From NCBI RefSeq assembly GCF_001854805.1, contig NZ_MBLO01000204.1:1-54249 (forward strand): a DNA stretch of 54,249 nucleotides, given 5' to 3'. The notes below the pieces were generated by a model. That model saw only the letters and a list, made by a program, of their open reading frames with translations, had not been told where the DNA came from and did no database searches. Numbering within the stretch: the stretch's first letter is position 1; the number at the start of each line of letters is the position of its first letter. Origin of the DNA: Pseudofrankia coriaricola (GTDB taxonomy: Bacteria; Actinomycetota; Actinomycetes; Frankiales; Frankiaceae). A program made the translations under genes and the position numbers. This document shows, piece after piece, positions 1 to 7,270 of this stretch.

Positions 1-857
1 GCCTCGGCGAACGTGGCCGGGCCAACGACCCCAGCCGGGCCGGTGGCCTCGGCGAACGTGGCCGGGCCAACGACCCCAGCCGGGCCGGTGGCCTCAGCCG
101 GGTCAACGGCCCCAGCCGGGTCCGCAACCTCAGCCGGGTCAACGGCCCCAGCCGGGTCGACGGCCCCAACCGGGTCGGTGGCCTCAGCCGGGTCAACGGC
201 CCCAGCCGGGTCGGTGGCCCCAGCCGGGTCGGTGGCCCCAGCCGGGTCGACGGCCCCAGCCGGGTCCGCAACCTCAGCCGGGTCAACGGCCCCAGCCGGG
301 TCGGTGGCCTCAGCCGGGTCGACGGCCCCAGCCGGGGCGGCGAGCGCGGTCGGGGCGGCGAGCGCGCCCTCGTCCGCGTAGCCGTCGTCGGAACCGGCGT
401 CATCCGCGTAGCCGTCGTACGACTCCCCGTGCTCCTTCTTGTCGTGCTCCTTCTTGTCGTGCTTCTTCTTGTCGTGCTTCTTCTTGTCCTTGTCGTACCA
501 GACGACCTTCTCCCAGGTGACCGAGTCCTTCTTCTTCTTGACGTTCTTGTAGGGGTCCTTCTTGTCTTTGCTCGGGTCCTGGTACGAAACCAGTGCGGCG
601 TCGTCAGATTCCTCCGCACTCGGGTCGTCGATGCCGGGACCGTCTGCTTCGCCGTTCCCGTAGTGCTTCTTCTTGTCCTTGGTGTCGTACCAGACGACCT
701 TCGTGTGGGTGAAGGACTCCCTCTCCTTCGTCACGCTCGGACCGTGCTTCGGCACCGCCGCCTGCGCGGCCGTCGTGCCCGTGCCGAGGGCAACGGCTAC
801 GGACACGAGACTCGATGCGGCCAAAAGGGCGACACGCCGCCCAATTACCCTCGTCAT
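1..857 (-). CDS. Secreted repeat-rich protein, truncated by window edge
   Basis: On the minus strand an ATG at 857 opens a frame that stays open to the left edge, so the C-terminus is missing. The N-terminus is a classical signal peptide: basic MTRVIGRR, a hydrophobic stretch, then a likely cleavage after TTAAQA near residue 35. The mature part has two copies of a KVVWYD motif (about residues 50 and 115), each followed by Lys/His-rich KDKKKH tracts, then an acidic Tyr-Gly segment. From about residue 165 a degenerate hexapeptide array follows (A-G/E-A-V/T-D-P type), encoded by 18-bp tandem DNA repeats. A GGAAGGG sequence precedes the start. No enzymatic domain is recognised; a cell-surface or wall-associated structural protein is possible. 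The plus-strand frames over this stretch are shadows of the repeat. Confidence 0.75.
   Translation of the reverse strand, partial: MTRVIGRRVALLAASSLVSVAVALGTGTTAAQAAVPKHGPSVTKERESFTHTKVVWYDTKDKKKHYGNGEADGPGIDDPSAEESDDAALVSYQDPSKDKKDPYKNVKKKKDSVTWEKVVWYDKDKKKHDKKKHDKKEHDKKEHGESYDGYADDAGSDDGYADEGALAAPTALAAPAGAVDPAEATDPAGAVDPAEVADPAGAVDPAGATDPAGATDPAGAVDPAEATDPVGAVDPAGAVDPAEVADPAGAVDPAEATGPAGVVGPATFAEATGPAGVVGPATFAE
8..345. repeat. 18-bp in-frame tandem repeat array
   Basis: Units close to GCCCCAGCCGGGTCGACG and GCCTCAGCCGGGTCAACG repeat about 17 times. The leftmost units are more diverged (ACCCCAGCCGGGCCGGTG type). On the minus strand each unit encodes one hexapeptide of the secreted protein, so the array length can change without a frameshift. 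The array probably continues past the left edge. Confidence 0.8.
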
Positions 858-1391
858 TCGGAACCCTTCCCATTGGATGTTTCCTTCGCCTGCTGGCGAC
901 AACATAACCGCCGGAACCCGGGGTGGCGGCAGCGCAAAACAGGCGTGTTGCCTGCGAGTTAACGGCGCCTTCCCTGTCGCACTTCGATGGCTAGATGAAT
1001 GCCGCGGATTGTGATGTCAGTGTCTGTCCGCTGGCGCGCTTTCGATTCCCAAGAAGGCATGGTTGGGAGCGTCGAAGGAGTACGGTTCCGAGGTTTTACG
1101 GTCCGATCGGAAGAGCCGCCGACAGCGCCCTGGAAAGATTACAAAACACACCGCCTATCCGGAGCTTTTGCCCGCTTCCCGCTCGAGGAACTACCGGCGG
1201 GATCGCGGCGGTCGCTCCGTTCCCACGGCGGCGCGACGCCAGTGGCACGAATTCTCCCGGTGCGGCGGAGATAAACAGCTCGTACGTCGGCACCGGTTTC
1301 ACGGGGAAGAGGTCGCTGGGCCGGAATCATCACGTCATTGAGCAGCGGGTACCAGTCAGTGCGGCGCTGGGACGGATAGGGACCAACGGCC
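858..1391. other. Intergenic stretch, no gene seen
   Basis: This gap separates the minus-strand secreted protein from the NUDIX-like fragment. The open frames here lack recognisable domains and a convincing Shine-Dalgarno sequence. It should hold the promoter of the secreted protein; I cannot place -10/-35 boxes with confidence. Confidence 0.4.
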
Positions 1392-1484
1392 ATGAGCTAC
1401 ATCGCGGACCTGCGACGACTGGTCGGGGCGCGACCGCTCATCCTTCCCGGAACAGGCGCGGTCGCACCGTCAGGGTGCGTGTGA
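1392..1484 (+). pseudogene. NUDIX hydrolase N-terminal fragment
   Basis: An ATG at 1392 gives 30 residues beginning MSYIADLRRLVGARPLILPG, then a TGA at 1482. This opening resembles the conserved N-terminus of many actinobacterial NUDIX hydrolases (an xYIxxLRxxVGxRPLIL pattern from memory). The NUDIX box (GX5EX7REUXEEXGU) is absent downstream, so the catalytic part is lost. A short open stretch after the stop does not restore the domain. It is most likely a decayed gene remnant; chance similarity remains possible because the match is short. Confidence 0.45.
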
Positions 1485-1612
1485 GCGCGACCCCGCTCGC
1501 GGCCGGAGACAACGGGCCCACCGGTTCCGTCCTCGTCATGCAGGTTCTGGACGACTGACAGAGGCCAACCGCGGCTGCCACGATCTCACTGTGGTCGTGG
1601 GATGATCTGCTC

Positions 1613-1924
1613 GTGACGACGCGCGGCACCGTTCGAGAGTGGTCGCACGAAGAGGGTTGGGGAGTCATCGACTCACCCGAGACCCCCGGCGGTTGCTGGA
1701 CCCACTTCAGCCACCTGCTGATTGCCGCCTACCGCGGTCTGCATCCTGGCCAGCAGGTCGAGCTGGACTGGGAGGCACCTGGCCAGGACGGCTACCCCTA
1801 CCGCGCCGTGCGTGTCTGGCCGGCGGGGCAAGAGCCCGTCGAACCGAAAATCGTCGGCCAAGGAGAAGGCGGCTTCAGTAGCACTCTCACCATCAGCTGG
1901 GACGACGACCCAGCCCCGGCCTGA
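1613..1924 (+). CDS. Cold-shock-domain-like protein
   Basis: This 103-residue protein starts at a GTG. Residues 4-60 (GTVREWSHEEGWGVIDSPE, then WTHFSHL and GQQVELDWEAPGQDGYPYRAVRV) follow the cold-shock domain layout: a G-x-V-x-x-W strand with the GWGVI segment, an F-x-H motif, and a final strand with A-V. Such OB-fold domains bind single-stranded nucleic acid. The first RNP motif is GWGVIDSP rather than the usual KGFGFI, so it is a divergent, longer member and not a canonical CspA. No operon partner is visible; both neighbours are remnants. Confidence 0.75.
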   Translation: MTTRGTVREWSHEEGWGVIDSPETPGGCWTHFSHLLIAAYRGLHPGQQVELDWEAPGQDGYPYRAVRVWPAGQEPVEPKIVGQGEGGFSSTLTISWDDDPAPA

Positions 1925-2085
1925 CGACACGGCGCTCCCGGTCACGTGCCAGAAAAGCCGGCAAACCAGCCGCCGTCCACCGCAAACGGACGTGATGAGA
2001 AGCCGGGCCGGGCTGGAGGATTCGCGCAGCCGTTGGCCCTAGAGCCGCGTCTGGCAACGTTCGCGCGTTTCGGAACGGCCTTTTC

Positions 2086-2139
2086 AAGATCAGTCAGACG
2101 TTACGCGCCACCGGTGACGGGCGACGTCTGACTAATCTT
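2086..2139. repeat. 16-bp inverted repeat
   Basis: AAGATCAGTCAGACGT at 2086-2101 is mirrored by ACGTCTGACTAATCTT at 2124-2139, with one mismatch and a 22-nt spacer. There is no T-run after it. It could be an operator, a small non-autonomous element or the scar of one. It lies beside the TrmO-like fragment. Confidence 0.55.
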
Positions 2140-2258
2140 GACTTTGATGGTGCCAGCGACGGGGTGAACATTCGCTGGAGCGGCACTGGAACGCGGCGCG
2201 CGCGGCCTCGGCGAGCGGGGCACCCTTACCGATCTGAACGACTCGCCCCGGAAGAATT

Positions 2259-2385
2259 TCATCCCTTGGCGAAGTAGTCCGCAAGCATCGCCTGGGACCA
2301 TCCGGCCCGGCGGCCTTCTCCCCGAGGATCGAACTCGGGGAACCAGGGCCTGATGTCCAGGACCGGAGTTCCGTCGACCGCTGAC
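2259..2385 (-). pseudogene. TrmO/TsaA-domain C-terminal fragment
   Basis: Reading the minus strand up to a TGA at 2261-2259 gives AVDGTPVLDIRPW, then a PEFDPRGE segment and a Trp-containing tail. The DGTPVLDI(K/R)P motif is characteristic of the TrmO/TsaA (YaeB) family, which N6-methylates the methyl group donor site of t6A37 in tRNA. Only the last ~42 residues are recognisable. Upstream the frame loses resemblance and no start is seen, so this is a truncated remnant. Identification rests on the motif, recalled from the family. Confidence 0.5.
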
Positions 2386-2690
2386 GGCGGCGAGCTGGTA
2401 GGACTCGGACGGCTCGCCGCGACCATGCGCGACCGCATTCTCAGCCGCTGGCCCTCACTTCAACCGCTGCCCGCACAACGGCCGTAGGGGCGCCCGCGCG
2501 GGCCGTTCGCGTCATTAGACGATCTCGAAGTGTATCGGGCGGAGCCTTCGGCCAGGTGGCGGCACGCGTGGCGGTGAGCGGCGCGTCGCGGCGTTCCGCT
2601 TGACGTCGTGTGGCTGGGCTCACCCATGCCGGGTATGCGGACGGAATCAGTCCGTGCCCGCGTGCTGGGGTACTGGTTTACCCTGGGCAC
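2386..2690. other. Intergenic stretch, no gene seen
   Basis: Between the TrmO-like fragment and the small membrane protein I see only arginine/alanine-rich shadow frames and no motif. Part of it may be further decayed sequence of the same fragment. Confidence 0.4.
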
Positions 2691-3068
2691 GTGGTCACCA
2701 TCCGGCGTCGGAGCTTCGGCGCTGTCTGGGCGGTGGCACTACTGGTGATCGGCCTGTTGGGCGCTGGCGCCGGCAGCGGTGGATCTGGTGCGGCCACGTC
2801 GGACCGGGCGCTGGCCGCCGTTTCTTCGGTCGTAGGTTCCCCGGCCCGCGCGCATGTGGTCGTTCCTCGCGTCGATGGCCGCATGGCGCTGTCGGCGAAG
2901 CTGGCCCCCGATCATCCTGGTGATCTGGCCGTCGCGGCGGTGCTCTTCGCGCTGGTGATACCGGGTCTCGTCTGGTGGCGACGGGCTCCCGGCCACGGCC
3001 GCCGGCCGGACAAGCGCAACGGTGTGTGCGGCGCCCGTGGCCCACCATCCAGGCGGGTAACGCCGTAG
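2691..3068 (+). CDS. Small membrane protein, two TM segments
   Basis: A GTG at 2691 gives a 125-residue protein. Residues about 8-27 (GAVWAVALLVIGLLGAGAGS) form a signal anchor or signal peptide, and residues about 82-98 (VAAVLFALVIPGLVWW) form a second membrane segment followed by a basic cytoplasmic tail. The loop between is short and has no recognisable fold. An ATG-type upstream extension to 2610 is possible, but it has lower coding character and would put the membrane segment inside. Function unknown. Confidence 0.5.
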   Translation: MVTIRRRSFGAVWAVALLVIGLLGAGAGSGGSGAATSDRALAAVSSVVGSPARAHVVVPRVDGRMALSAKLAPDHPGDLAVAAVLFALVIPGLVWWRRAPGHGRRPDKRNGVCGARGPPSRRVTP

Positions 3069-3465
3069 TAAGACCCTTGGCTGCGGCTCGCTGATCGCGC
3101 GACCGGAGGATCACGGAAATCCGGCCGGTCCTGACCGGGCGCCACTTTGTGGGTGGCCCGGTGGCGAGGGCAGGCAGTTGTCTTCTGACCGGCTTGGCCC
3201 TCCAGGTTGACCCGCCGGACATCCAGCTATCCCCCGACAGCTATCCCCCGACGTCCGCAACAGCGGCGTTGCGGCGTTGCCAGACGCTGCCGGTGATCTG
3301 CCGCTGGGGTAGCGCTTCCTCGCTGTGCGTTTCCTCATCGCCCACGGGCCCGGCGTTCTTCCGCCGCGTTTGAGACGACGCAGCTGTGGCCTTCACATAC
3401 ACCTTGCCTGGCGCCCTCCGCCCGTCGCGGACCGCGTCCAGGGACACCGTCATGGAGAAAAGTCT
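3069..3465. other. Intergenic stretch with a short tandem duplication
   Basis: No convincing gene is present. Around 3225-3253 the sequence AGCTATCCCCCGAC occurs twice in direct tandem. The nearby GCGTTGCGGCGTTGCC is also internally repeated. It should contain the promoter for the two small membrane-protein genes downstream. Confidence 0.4.
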
Positions 3466-3780
3466 GTGCATTCAGGACTCGACTGGGGCCGCGTGCTGCT
3501 CGTGGTCCCACTACTCGGCTTCATGTTCATCGCGCCAGCGATCGTGGTCTGGTGGGATCTGCGTAGAGACCGTCGCCGGTTCGGTCTGGACGCGCTGTCG
3601 CGGCCCATTCGCTACACCGCCGATGGCAGGCCTTGCCGGGAGGGGCTGCCACTGCCTACCGCCAGCGGTGCTGGCGCCGACCCGGTAGCCGTCGACGTGC
3701 CGTTGAAGGGACTGCGCATCCACACCGGCGCTGCTCCCGGGCCGACTGCCGACCCCGAAGCGTCCGCAACGGGCCGGTGA
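3466..3780 (+). CDS. Small single-pass membrane protein
   Basis: A GTG at 3466, preceded by GGAGAAA at a good distance, gives 104 residues. Residues about 8-30 (RVLLVVPLLGFMFIAPAIVV) are a membrane segment, followed by a WWDLRRDRRRF basic patch and a Pro/Ala-rich tail. A longer frame from 3325 lacks a better start. Its stop overlaps the next start as GTGA, so the two genes are probably translationally coupled. No family recognised. Confidence 0.55.
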   Translation: MHSGLDWGRVLLVVPLLGFMFIAPAIVVWWDLRRDRRRFGLDALSRPIRYTADGRPCREGLPLPTASGAGADPVAVDVPLKGLRIHTGAAPGPTADPEASATGR

Positions 3781-4118
3781 CTCCCCGTCAGATGTCGCCT
3801 CCGATGGCCCGCGCGCTGTTGCGGGCCGGGTTCGTCGCGGTCGCGGTCGCCGCGGCCTGTACCGCGGCGTTCGGTGACCGGTGGGAGACCCTGGCGCCGG
3901 TCGCGGTACCGGCGGTCCTCGTCGGTCCGGTGCTGCCATGGCGGCAGGCGTCCCTGCTCGCGGGCTACACCGTCCTGGCCGCGGTCCTCGTCGTGCACGT
4001 CCACGACACGACGGTGCTCGTCGACAGCGGCTGGCGGCGGATCGGCCACCCCGTCCTGCTCGCCGCCATCACCGTGGCGGCCGCGGCGATCCGCGACCAC
4101 GCCAGCCGCGCCAACTAG
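3777..4118 (+). CDS. Small multi-pass membrane protein
   Basis: The start GTG at 3777 overlaps the previous stop by four bases. The 113-residue product has three to four hydrophobic stretches: about 12-31, 39-55, 60-76 and 90-106. It ends with a basic RDHASRAN tail. The architecture suggests a holin-like or phage-structural-type membrane protein, but no signature residue supports that. Coupling with the preceding gene suggests joint function in the membrane. Confidence 0.55.
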   Translation: MTPRQMSPPMARALLRAGFVAVAVAAACTAAFGDRWETLAPVAVPAVLVGPVLPWRQASLLAGYTVLAAVLVVHVHDTTVLVDSGWRRIGHPVLLAAITVAAAAIRDHASRAN

Positions 4119-4202
4119 CCCGGGCAAGCCGACGTTCGACCCAGTGAATTTGAGTATTCGCGCTCAGGCCATGCCGGGGACCGATGGGAAGACTGGCTTC
4201 TC

Positions 4203-4691
4203 ATGCTCACCTCGCCGCCGGCACGGACGCCAACCTCCACCCTTGCGCGAGCCTTCCACGGTTGGGCCGCCATCCTTCTGATCGCGGCCGTACCGGTCGC
4301 GGTCGTGGGACTGCTGGGACAGGACGACTACCCGGGCGTCCCGCGCTCGGAACTCGACTACGCCGTCCGACCGCTGGACATCCCGGCCGGGCGGATGACG
4401 ACCATCGGCGTCGTCGCTCTGCTCCTGGCGGCAGCCGCAGCGGCGCTCCTGCTACACGGGGGCCGCCGCGGCGCCGCCGACCCGCGCCGGTGGCAGGTGA
4501 TGTGCCCGCTCGTTGGAGTCGGCGTGATCCTCGGCTTCGGGTACCACGTCGCGACCGCCGGAGTGATCGGCGCCAACATCGGGTTCGGGCTCGTCATCTT
4601 CTTCGGTGTGCCTCTGGTGGCCATGCTGCTGGTGGTCGCGGCGGCCCGGGAATGGGCGCTGCGCGCCGAGGCCAGGCGACGCGCCCCCTGA
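4203..4691 (+). CDS. Four-TM membrane protein, unknown function
   Basis: An ATG at 4203 gives 162 residues. Hydrophobic segments lie at about 22-40 (WAAILLIAAVPVAVVGLLG), 65-86, 100-121 and 125-147. A Tyr/Pro-rich loop follows the first segment. The topology fits a small integral membrane protein with both ends inside. It ends just before the tmRNA terminator. No family is recognised. Confidence 0.55.
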   Translation: MLTSPPARTPTSTLARAFHGWAAILLIAAVPVAVVGLLGQDDYPGVPRSELDYAVRPLDIPAGRMTTIGVVALLLAAAAAALLLHGGRRGAADPRRWQVMCPLVGVGVILGFGYHVATAGVIGANIGFGLVIFFGVPLVAMLLVVAAAREWALRAEARRRAP

Positions 4692-4718
4692 AGCGCCGGT
4701 CTGCGTCATAGATGCTGG

Positions 4719-4759
4719 CCAAAAAGCAAGAACCCCCGCCACTCGCGTGACGGGGGTTC
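4719..4759 (-). terminator. Rho-independent terminator of ssrA
   Basis: GAACCCCCG (4730-4738) pairs with CGGGGGTTC (4751-4759), with a 12-nt loop that can pair further. On the minus strand the stem is followed by a T-rich run (TTGCTTTTTGG). It lies 18 nt beyond the 3' end of the tmRNA and serves as its terminator. Confidence 0.85.
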
Positions 4760-4776
4760 AAACATGCTTACGCTTG

Positions 4777-5146
4777 TGGAGGTGGCGGGAATCGAACCCG
4801 CGTCCTCCGGCGGCGCGTCAGGGCTTCTCCGGGCGCAGCCTGCTACTTATTTCTCGGCCCCACCGGTCCCGCAGGCAGGCCGGTGTGGGCCCAGTCACTG
4901 TTTGATGTTCCGCGCTACCCCGTGACCGGGTGGCGAGGTGATCCTCCTAGCGATGCCAGGTCCTGGGCCGGAGGAGCTCCCAGGCTGACAGTTACCTATA
5001 TCCGTCAGGCCGCGAGGGCGTAAGCGGAGGTAACAGGCTGCGTCTTGTTGGCAGCTATTCTTTTGAGCGGATCGTTTGCGAGATAACCGCTCATCCTCGG
5101 CCCGCTTCCCCTGGCGTGGCGTCCGAAGTCGAAACCGGTCACCCCC
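4777..5146 (-). ncRNA. ssrA: tmRNA (ssrA)
   Basis: The minus strand carries both tRNA-like ends. The 5' end GGGGGTGACCGGTTTCGACT pairs GGGGGTG with CACCTCC at the 3' end, and a T-arm GCGGGTTCGATTCCCGC precedes the acceptor. The encoded end is A-CA, so the CCA must be completed post-transcriptionally. The tag frame runs from a GCC resume codon at 5052-5050 to TGA at 5007-5005 and reads ANKTQPVTSAYALAA, with the typical ALAA degradation signal. The length of 370 nt is normal. It works with SmpB to rescue stalled ribosomes; smpB lies 4 kb away on the same strand. Confidence 0.97.
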
Positions 5147-5423
5147 AGGTTCAGGTTCCACGATCACCGAGGCGAGTGACGCGCCCTGGCGAAGGTGGCT
5201 CACACGCCCACCCATGCCTCGCGGCAATACGATGACCGTGTGTCATGCCGTGCTGTGTAGTTCAAGAGGAGCAACGAGCCCAACGGGCCCTGGCAATCAA
5301 ACATACCCCCGGCTGCTCCACCCGGCAAGTTCGTTTCCCGCCAAGCAGTACAACGCCCGCCAGCGGAGCTTGTTCCCGCCCAGGCGGGAGGGCCCGCCCG
5401 CGTGGGGCGTTCTGGCACCGCTC

Positions 5424-6461
5424 TCAGGGCGGACGGACGCGGCCGGTGGCGACCTCCAGCGCGACGACGACGGCGAGCGCGGACGCCAGCGCGAGCGGCA
5501 CGGGCACGCCGCCCGCCCGGTAGGTGGCCGCGCCGACGAGCGCGCCGCTGAACATCATGACCGGGGCGGCGGCACGCCGCCGGGTGCTTCGGCCGAGCTC
5601 ACGGGTGCGCCAGCCATCAGCCGCGATCATGGTCAGTTGGGTCGTCAGCACGTTGGTCGGAATGTCCGGCATCGCCAGGCGACGCCCGGCCGCGTTCTGC
5701 ATGCCCATCGCCAGTGCCAGGACGGCGATCATCGCGTACCGCATCCGGCCCCTCTCGGCGTCGAAGACCACGGTGATCACGAGGCTGATGACGAGCAGGC
5801 CGGCGTAGGCCGCGGCCGTCAGCGCCAGCGGGCGCCGCGCGGCCCACACGGCCGCGTCCTCGCGGGGGGCGGGGTCCTCGCCGGAGGCGGCGTCCACCGT
5901 GGCGCGCGGCGGGCCGGTCCCGGCGCCGATCCCGCCGGAGGCGACCACCTCGGCGGCCGTTCCCAGCTCGCCTGGCCCCAGCTCGCCTGGCCCCAGAGCG
6001 CCGGATCCCAGAGCGCCGGATCCCAGAGTGCCCGGTCTCGCCGCGTCCCCGCGACCGTGCCAGGCCGGTGACCGCCAGGCCGGTGACCGCCGGGCCGGTG
6101 ACCGGCGGGGCGGTGACCGGCGGGGCGGCGCGCCGATCACAGCGCCGACGAAGAAACCGGCCACCGCGGTCGCGAGGAGCGCGGCCGAGTGGCCGGGCGC
6201 CCCGGCGAGGGTGAAGCCGAGGAACATGATGTTCCCGGTGACCATCGCGACGAACAGGTGGCCGACGGCCAGGAACACGACCGCGTCCACCAGTCCGGAC
6301 ACGAACGTCATGGACAGCAGGGCACCCGCCGTGGCCCGCGGCCAGCGCGCGTCCGGGCCGCCAGCCCGCCCGCCACGCCCGCCCCGCACCATCGCCAGCC
6401 CCCACCAGGCACACCGCAACCGCAACCGCGACCAGGCAGTCGGGCGCGTGCCGTCCGACAT
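5424..6461 (-). CDS. DUF1275 (YoaK-like) membrane protein with repeat insertion
   Basis: This 345-residue membrane protein has the DUF1275 hallmark (TFVSGLVDAVVFL, then VTGNIMFLGFTLAG) in residues about 50-85. A C-terminal half carries AAGRRLAMPDIPTNVLTTQLT and more membrane segments. The DUF1275 N- and C-halves are split by a ~90-residue insertion of low-complexity sequence, including five-residue repeats (RRSPP, ARRSP, AWRSP) and GALGSGALGPGEL repeats, encoded by 15-bp tandem repeats. The start chosen is ATG 6461; an upstream extension to 6563 has shadow-like composition. Function of DUF1275 proteins is unknown. Confidence 0.8.
   Translation of the reverse strand: MSDGTRPTAWSRLRLRCAWWGLAMVRGGRGGRAGGPDARWPRATAGALLSMTFVSGLVDAVVFLAVGHLFVAMVTGNIMFLGFTLAGAPGHSAALLATAVAGFFVGAVIGAPPRRSPPRRSPARRSPAWRSPAWHGRGDAARPGTLGSGALGSGALGPGELGPGELGTAAEVVASGGIGAGTGPPRATVDAASGEDPAPREDAAVWAARRPLALTAAAYAGLLVISLVITVVFDAERGRMRYAMIAVLALAMGMQNAAGRRLAMPDIPTNVLTTQLTMIAADGWRTRELGRSTRRRAAAPVMMFSGALVGAATYRAGGVPVPLALASALAVVVALEVATGRVRPP
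5965..6130. repeat. Two 15-bp tandem repeat arrays inside the DUF1275 gene
   Basis: At about 5965-6030 units such as CCCAGAGCGCCGGAT and CCCAGCTCGCCTGGC repeat. At about 6060-6130 units such as GCCGGTGACCGCCAG repeat four to five times. Both have a period divisible by three and lie in the loop insertion, so copy number can vary without breaking the frame. Confidence 0.7.
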
Positions 6462-6676
6462 CCGAGGGCGCCCCGCGCCCTCGTCACAGTGTCGCCCGGC
6501 TGCCCGCGGACTGGCCGGCGGCGGGCGCGGGTGCCGCCCTCGTCCACGTTCGCCCGCCAGCACGCGACCGGTAGATCACTACCTCCGTGTCGTCACAGTC
6601 GCGGATTCGGCCAGATCACGACCGTGACGGCACGCCCGTGGCGATCATGAACGATCGTGGGCTGGGTGTCGCGGCG

Positions 6677-7144
6677 CTAGAGGCGCAGCGGGCGGATCGG
6701 GGCCGCGACCAGGGTCGGGTCGTTCTTCCAGTCGACGCCGGGGACGTCGATGTAGAGCTCGATCTCGTTGCCGTCCGGATCGACGATGTACAGGCTGTGC
6801 GTCACCGTGTGGTCGGAGGCGCCCGCGATTGAGACGCCGGCCTGGGTGATCTGGGCGAGCACCTCGCGCAGCTCGTCGTCGGTGTCGCCGACCTTCAGCC
6901 CGAAGTGGTACATGCCGACGCGCCGGCCGCGCGGCAGTTCCGCCGCATCCTCGCCGACCTCGATCAGCAGCAGCTCGTGGTGGGTCCGACCGGAGGAGAA
7001 CCCCGCCGCCGGGAACGGCAACGGGCCGTCATTGGTGGGATCCGGAAAGACCTGGCGGAATCCGAGGATGTCCCTGTAGAACGACGCGGACCTTTCGATG
7101 TTGTGCACGTAGAGCACCACGTGCCCGAGTTCCTTGATCTCCAT
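6677..7144 (-). CDS. VOC-family (glyoxalase/dioxygenase-like) protein
   Basis: This 155-residue single-VOC protein begins MEIKELGHVVLYV, with the first metal-ligand-type His at residue 8. It continues with RSASFYRDILGFR, a second His in MYHFGLKV near residue 82, and closes with DPDGNEIELYIDV, where the Glu is the usual last metal ligand. This pattern fits members that bind a divalent metal through two His and a Glu, as in extradiol dioxygenases and glyoxalase I. The substrate cannot be told from the sequence. The gene stands between two unrelated minus-strand genes. Confidence 0.88.
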   Translation of the reverse strand: MEIKELGHVVLYVHNIERSASFYRDILGFRQVFPDPTNDGPLPFPAAGFSSGRTHHELLLIEVGEDAAELPRGRRVGMYHFGLKVGDTDDELREVLAQITQAGVSIAGASDHTVTHSLYIVDPDGNEIELYIDVPGVDWKNDPTLVAAPIRPLRL

Positions 7145-7270
7145 CGTCTCCGCCGCCTCCGGTCGCTGGGCCTGGTCACTGGGCCGGCGATGCCGCCCTC
7201 ACATCCGACCTCACCTGCGGCCCCACTACATTGTTGCCAACGCAACCATGCCTGATCGACGTCTGTTCCG

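Noticed and set aside
8-345. CRISPR-like array
   Set aside because: The units are contiguous 18-bp repeats without spacers and encode a hexapeptide array.
995-1558. 187-residue plus-strand frame
   Set aside because: No motif and wrong composition; it crosses the NUDIX-like remnant in another frame.
4777-4850. Separate tRNA gene
   Set aside because: The T-arm and acceptor belong to the tRNA-like 3' end of tmRNA; there is no anticodon arm next to it.
5424-6650. Plus-strand frames opposite DUF1275
   Set aside because: They are shadow frames over the tandem repeats.
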